Source: a virus. From it: a stretch of 24,652 bases of DNA. The stretch lies in IMG/VR virus record IMGVR_UViG_3300017991_000382, positions 1 to 24,652 of that record, one strand, 5' to 3'. The notes beneath the pieces were generated by a model. It was not told the DNA's origin, searched no databases, and saw only the letters and a list, made by a program, of their open reading frames with translations. The translations under genes and the position numbers were made by a program. Of this stretch, positions 22,625 through 24,652 are shown one piece after another; positions within the stretch are counted from its first letter, which is position 1, and each line of letters starts with the position of its first letter.

Positions 22625-23971
22625 TTACCCGGCCATCTCACTTCTCGGCCGTTCGGCCGGCCCAACTTGATAACTCTGGTAGTAGTCACTCGGTGCTTCG
22701 GTGTACGGAATGCCCATCGAGAGGTATCGAAAGGCGTCTGCTCCGTGGCTCGTCCAGTCGTGCTGTGGCGTGTTCGAATAGACCGGCTTGTACTCGGTAC
22801 TCATGCGCTCGTTCAGACTCTTCTGGTAGTGTTCCAGACATTCTACGCCGAACTCGCAGCGCGAATGGAATCGGCACGTCGGCAGCAACCGACGGACGCG
22901 CTCGATCCCGTTCTGAACCCGCTTCTCCAAAGGCAGGTCGAAGAAGTGCAGGCCCAGCGCCGCCGCCGACTCTCTGACCTCCAAGCCCGATCCGAACTCA
23001 TGCTTCTTGATGTCGGCCGGTGCGAAGTGCTCGCCGTACTCGTAGCCGTGCTCCTCCCGGCGTTCGCTCAAGAGACGAGCGTAATGCTCCAGGCCCTCAC
23101 CGCTGTTCTCGTAGTAGTCGAGGATGTGGATCCACGGGCCAACGATCTGGAACCACCAGATCGCCGTGGGATCGCGGTAGCCGATATCCCAAGCCGTGTG
23201 GACCAGGTGGTTCGGGTCGTGAACCAGGTCGTCCATGATCCGGCCTTGAGAGCGGCACTGGGCCATCAGACGCCCGTAGTAGGCTCCCGCCAGGCCGTAG
23301 TCCCACGAGCAGTAGAACTCCTGCTGGATCAGCTCCTCGCTCATCCCGGCGTCCCGCTCGTTCTGGATCGCCTGGGCCGTGATCGCCTTGGTCACGTCGG
23401 CCCCGAGCATCTGACAGAACCACAGCGGATTGTTCTCGGCCATCTGGTACAGCTTGTAGTGGTGGTTGTGTCCGCGCGGCGTCCCGTTGAAGACCGCCCA
23501 CCCGTCGTTCTCGGCCAGGATCGGACGGACGTAGTTCCAGCCCCGAGGCGACTGGAGGGAGAACTCCGAGAAGACGCATCCGACCGGGTTGGGACCGACG
23601 ACCTCCAAGCGATCCGTCCCGACGATCTGGAAGATGGAACCCCAGACGGTCCGGATCTTCATCTCCGTGTCGTTCTTCGAGATGATCGAGCCAGGGGGGA
23701 AGTGATCGAGGAAGCGAATGCCCATTTTGTCGGCCCCGTCCCAGAGGATCTTGCGGCCCTGGGCGCCGGTGGGGAAGTAGTAATAATACGCCCCCTGCCG
23801 CTTACACATACGGGAAATCATGAAGTTGACCTGGGTCTTGTCCTTGCCCGCTCTACGGTGCCAAACGAGCAGAGCCCGCTTGATTCCTCGGTCCATCGCC
23901 CGCCAGAATGGGATTTGGTAGTTCCGCGGCTCGTAGTTGTGCGGGACACGTACACACCCTTCAGGACTCAA
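22625..23971 (-). CDS. terL: Terminase large subunit (ATPase and nuclease)
   Basis: The 448-residue product is the DNA-packaging motor. The ATPase part shows an N-terminal PRNYQIPFW, Walker A HRRAGKDKT at 38-46, Walker B GCVFSE at 131-136 with the catalytic Glu, and the coupling motif NGTPRG at 162-167. The RNase H-like nuclease has acidic metal ligands at Asp262 (WDIGYRDPTA), Asp320 (APADIKKHEFG) and Asp412 (SHGADAFRYL). The start appears to be TTG, preceded by GAGGGG and overlapping the end of terS by 11 bases; the conserved N terminus begins near residue 8, which supports it. The gene ends 70 bases before the terminator. Length and motifs look complete. Confidence 0.96.
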   Translation of the reverse strand: MSPEGCVRVPHNYEPRNYQIPFWRAMDRGIKRALLVWHRRAGKDKTQVNFMISRMCKRQGAYYYYFPTGAQGRKILWDGADKMGIRFLDHFPPGSIISKNDTEMKIRTVWGSIFQIVGTDRLEVVGPNPVGCVFSEFSLQSPRGWNYVRPILAENDGWAVFNGTPRGHNHHYKLYQMAENNPLWFCQMLGADVTKAITAQAIQNERDAGMSEELIQQEFYCSWDYGLAGAYYGRLMAQCRSQGRIMDDLVHDPNHLVHTAWDIGYRDPTAIWWFQIVGPWIHILDYYENSGEGLEHYARLLSERREEHGYEYGEHFAPADIKKHEFGSGLEVRESAAALGLHFFDLPLEKRVQNGIERVRRLLPTCRFHSRCEFGVECLEHYQKSLNERMSTEYKPVYSNTPQHDWTSHGADAFRYLSMGIPYTEAPSDYYQSYQVGPAERPRSEMAG

Positions 23972-24374
23972 CGGGCTTGCCCCTCTCGTCGAATCCCTCA
24001 GCTTTGGCGTCGGCGTAGCTCACCACCTGGACGTTCATCGCCACTTTCATGTCGGCCGTCATCTCCTGCTTGTCCGACTGGTCGAGATGCTGCTTGCCCC
24101 ACCAGATCCGGTCAACCGTGCTGCCCTTCGGACTGGAGGCGGCTCTGTACTGCGCCTGCAGCACCTTGGACTTGCCCTCCGCTCTCTTTTTCTCAGTCCT
24201 CTCCCGGAAACGCTCCCGGAACGTCTCAAGTGGAATGTCCAACACTCGTGCAATCGTCGTGTCCTTGCACTGAGCCAAGGCCATCTTGTCGATTTTCCGC
24301 TTCTGCGCCTCGGTGAATACCCTCGGTGGTCGTCCGGGCTTGTCTCGTTTCGGTGTCGTGCGTTTGCGTGGCAT
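23961..24374 (-). CDS. terS: Terminase small subunit
   Basis: The 137-residue product has a basic N terminus and a helix-turn-helix-like part at about 20-55 (FTEAQKRKIDKMALAQCKDT, then IARVLDIPLETFRERFRE). A helix follows (KRAEGKSKVLQAQYRAA), then a segment with DRIWWGKQHLDQ typical of small terminases. This subunit recognises the packaging site and loads the large subunit. GAGGTGA about four bases before the ATG supports the start. It is the first gene of the visible operon and overlaps terL by 11 bases, consistent with coupled translation. Confidence 0.92.
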   Translation of the reverse strand: MPRKRTTPKRDKPGRPPRVFTEAQKRKIDKMALAQCKDTTIARVLDIPLETFRERFRERTEKKRAEGKSKVLQAQYRAASSPKGSTVDRIWWGKQHLDQSDKQEMTADMKVAMNVQVVSYADAKAEGFDERGKPVES

Positions 24375-24477
24375 TGCTCACCTCACCAGCCGTTCCATCG
24401 TCTTGTCCCCTCCCTGGCCGCTGGTCGTGAGAGGTCATCGGCATTTGGAGGGGGTTTTCTTGATAACTACGGACGTT

Positions 24478-24501
24478 ACAGAGCAGACAGAGCAGACAGA
24501 G
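24478..24501. repeat. Tandem 9-base repeat
   Basis: The unit ACAGAGCAG occurs 2.7 times in a row, starting about 104 bases upstream of the terS start codon. It sits directly beside the GGGA repeat. It may be a binding site or a slipped-strand product. Confidence 0.75.
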
Positions 24502-24509
24502 GCAATGAA

Positions 24510-24535
24510 GGGAGGGAGGGAGGGAGGGAGGGAGG
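24510..24535 (+). repeat. GGGA tandem repeat, G-quadruplex-forming motif
   Basis: Six consecutive GGGA units (24510-24533) followed by GGTGGTGGG give more than the four G3 tracts needed for an intramolecular G-quadruplex with one-base loops on the plus strand. The minus-strand leader mRNA of the terminase genes would be C-rich here. It starts about 136 bases before the terS start codon. A regulatory or packaging-related role is inference; simple-repeat slippage is the plain alternative. Confidence 0.7.
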
Positions 24536-24652
24536 TGGTGGGAGAGCTATCCGAAGCGGCGACCCCTACGTAGTTGTACGTATTTTTGTGATTTTCTGGA
24601 GATTATTATTGTCCTGTCTCCGTATTACCGTATTGTGGTATACAGTGAGTAC

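Larger units (their letters stand above)
24375..24652. other. Non-coding leader upstream of the terminase genes
   Basis: No convincing gene was seen on either strand in these 278 bases. The inner part is GC-rich and holds the repeats listed separately. The outer 80 bases are AT-rich (for example 24581-24610) and contain TACGTA twice (24568-24573 region and 24577-24582) and an 8-base tandem (CCGTATTA, CCGTATTG at 24620-24635). The terminase promoter probably lies here, but no clear -35/-10 pair could be chosen. Confidence 0.6.

Noticed and set aside
24381-24401. Six-codon leader peptide (ATG to TGA) just before terS
   Set aside because: Too short to support; its stop overlaps the terS Shine-Dalgarno, but chance explains this as well.
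24541-24652. Minus-strand promoter in the AT-rich right edge
   Set aside because: Some -10-like pieces (TATACC, AATAAT) exist but without a matching -35 at proper spacing.
1-24652. CRISPR array, tRNA, insertion sequence or integrase
   Set aside because: None was seen: no regular repeat-spacer pattern, no cloverleaf noticed, no transposase or recombinase motif in any frame.

Overview
The window looks like the virion-assembly (late) half of a GC-rich (about 60 percent G+C) double-stranded DNA tailed phage or prophage. The gene order terminase small subunit, terminase large subunit, portal, scaffold, major capsid protein, connector and tail genes, internal proteins and a holin-like protein is typical of Caudoviricetes. 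The portal is P22-like, the capsid protein is of the DUF4043 / N4-gp56 family, and there is no tape measure, tube or sheath gene, which points to a short-tailed (podovirus-like) particle. Nothing in the window names the host. No integrase, replication, lysis enzyme, tRNA or CRISPR was found.

All confident genes are on the minus strand and are read from right to left. From 24374 to 22625 lie the terminase genes, closed by a strong intrinsic terminator at 22508-22554. From 22483 to 17453 lie the head genes: portal, a small membrane-anchored protein, an overlapping basic protein, scaffold and major capsid protein. From 17343 to 9066 lie connector, fibre and surface genes. From 9052 to 445 lie two helical proteins and a 2339-residue giant, proposed as the internal or ejected proteins. 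A holin-like gene at 423-106 follows. A possible plus-strand gene converges on it at the left edge. Most genes abut or overlap by a few bases and have good Shine-Dalgarno sequences.

Two things stand out. First, the giant protein carries, in its middle, a block that reads like the C-terminal half of a bacterial DNA polymerase III beta sliding clamp, followed by an HEIGH zinc-metallopeptidase motif and an LPD38-like C-terminal region. Second, five proteins of the connector/fibre cluster begin with a Sec-type signal peptide, and a sixth, next to the portal, has an N-terminal membrane anchor. In at least two cases the hydrophobic leader sits directly before what looks like the normal start of a phage structural protein. 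Exported virion-type proteins are unusual for tailed phages, so this cluster is the best candidate for an undescribed system. Other points are an AT-rich island replaced inside one fibre-like gene, U-tract-less hairpins around the capsid genes, and a GGGA-repeat G-quadruplex motif upstream of the terminase genes.
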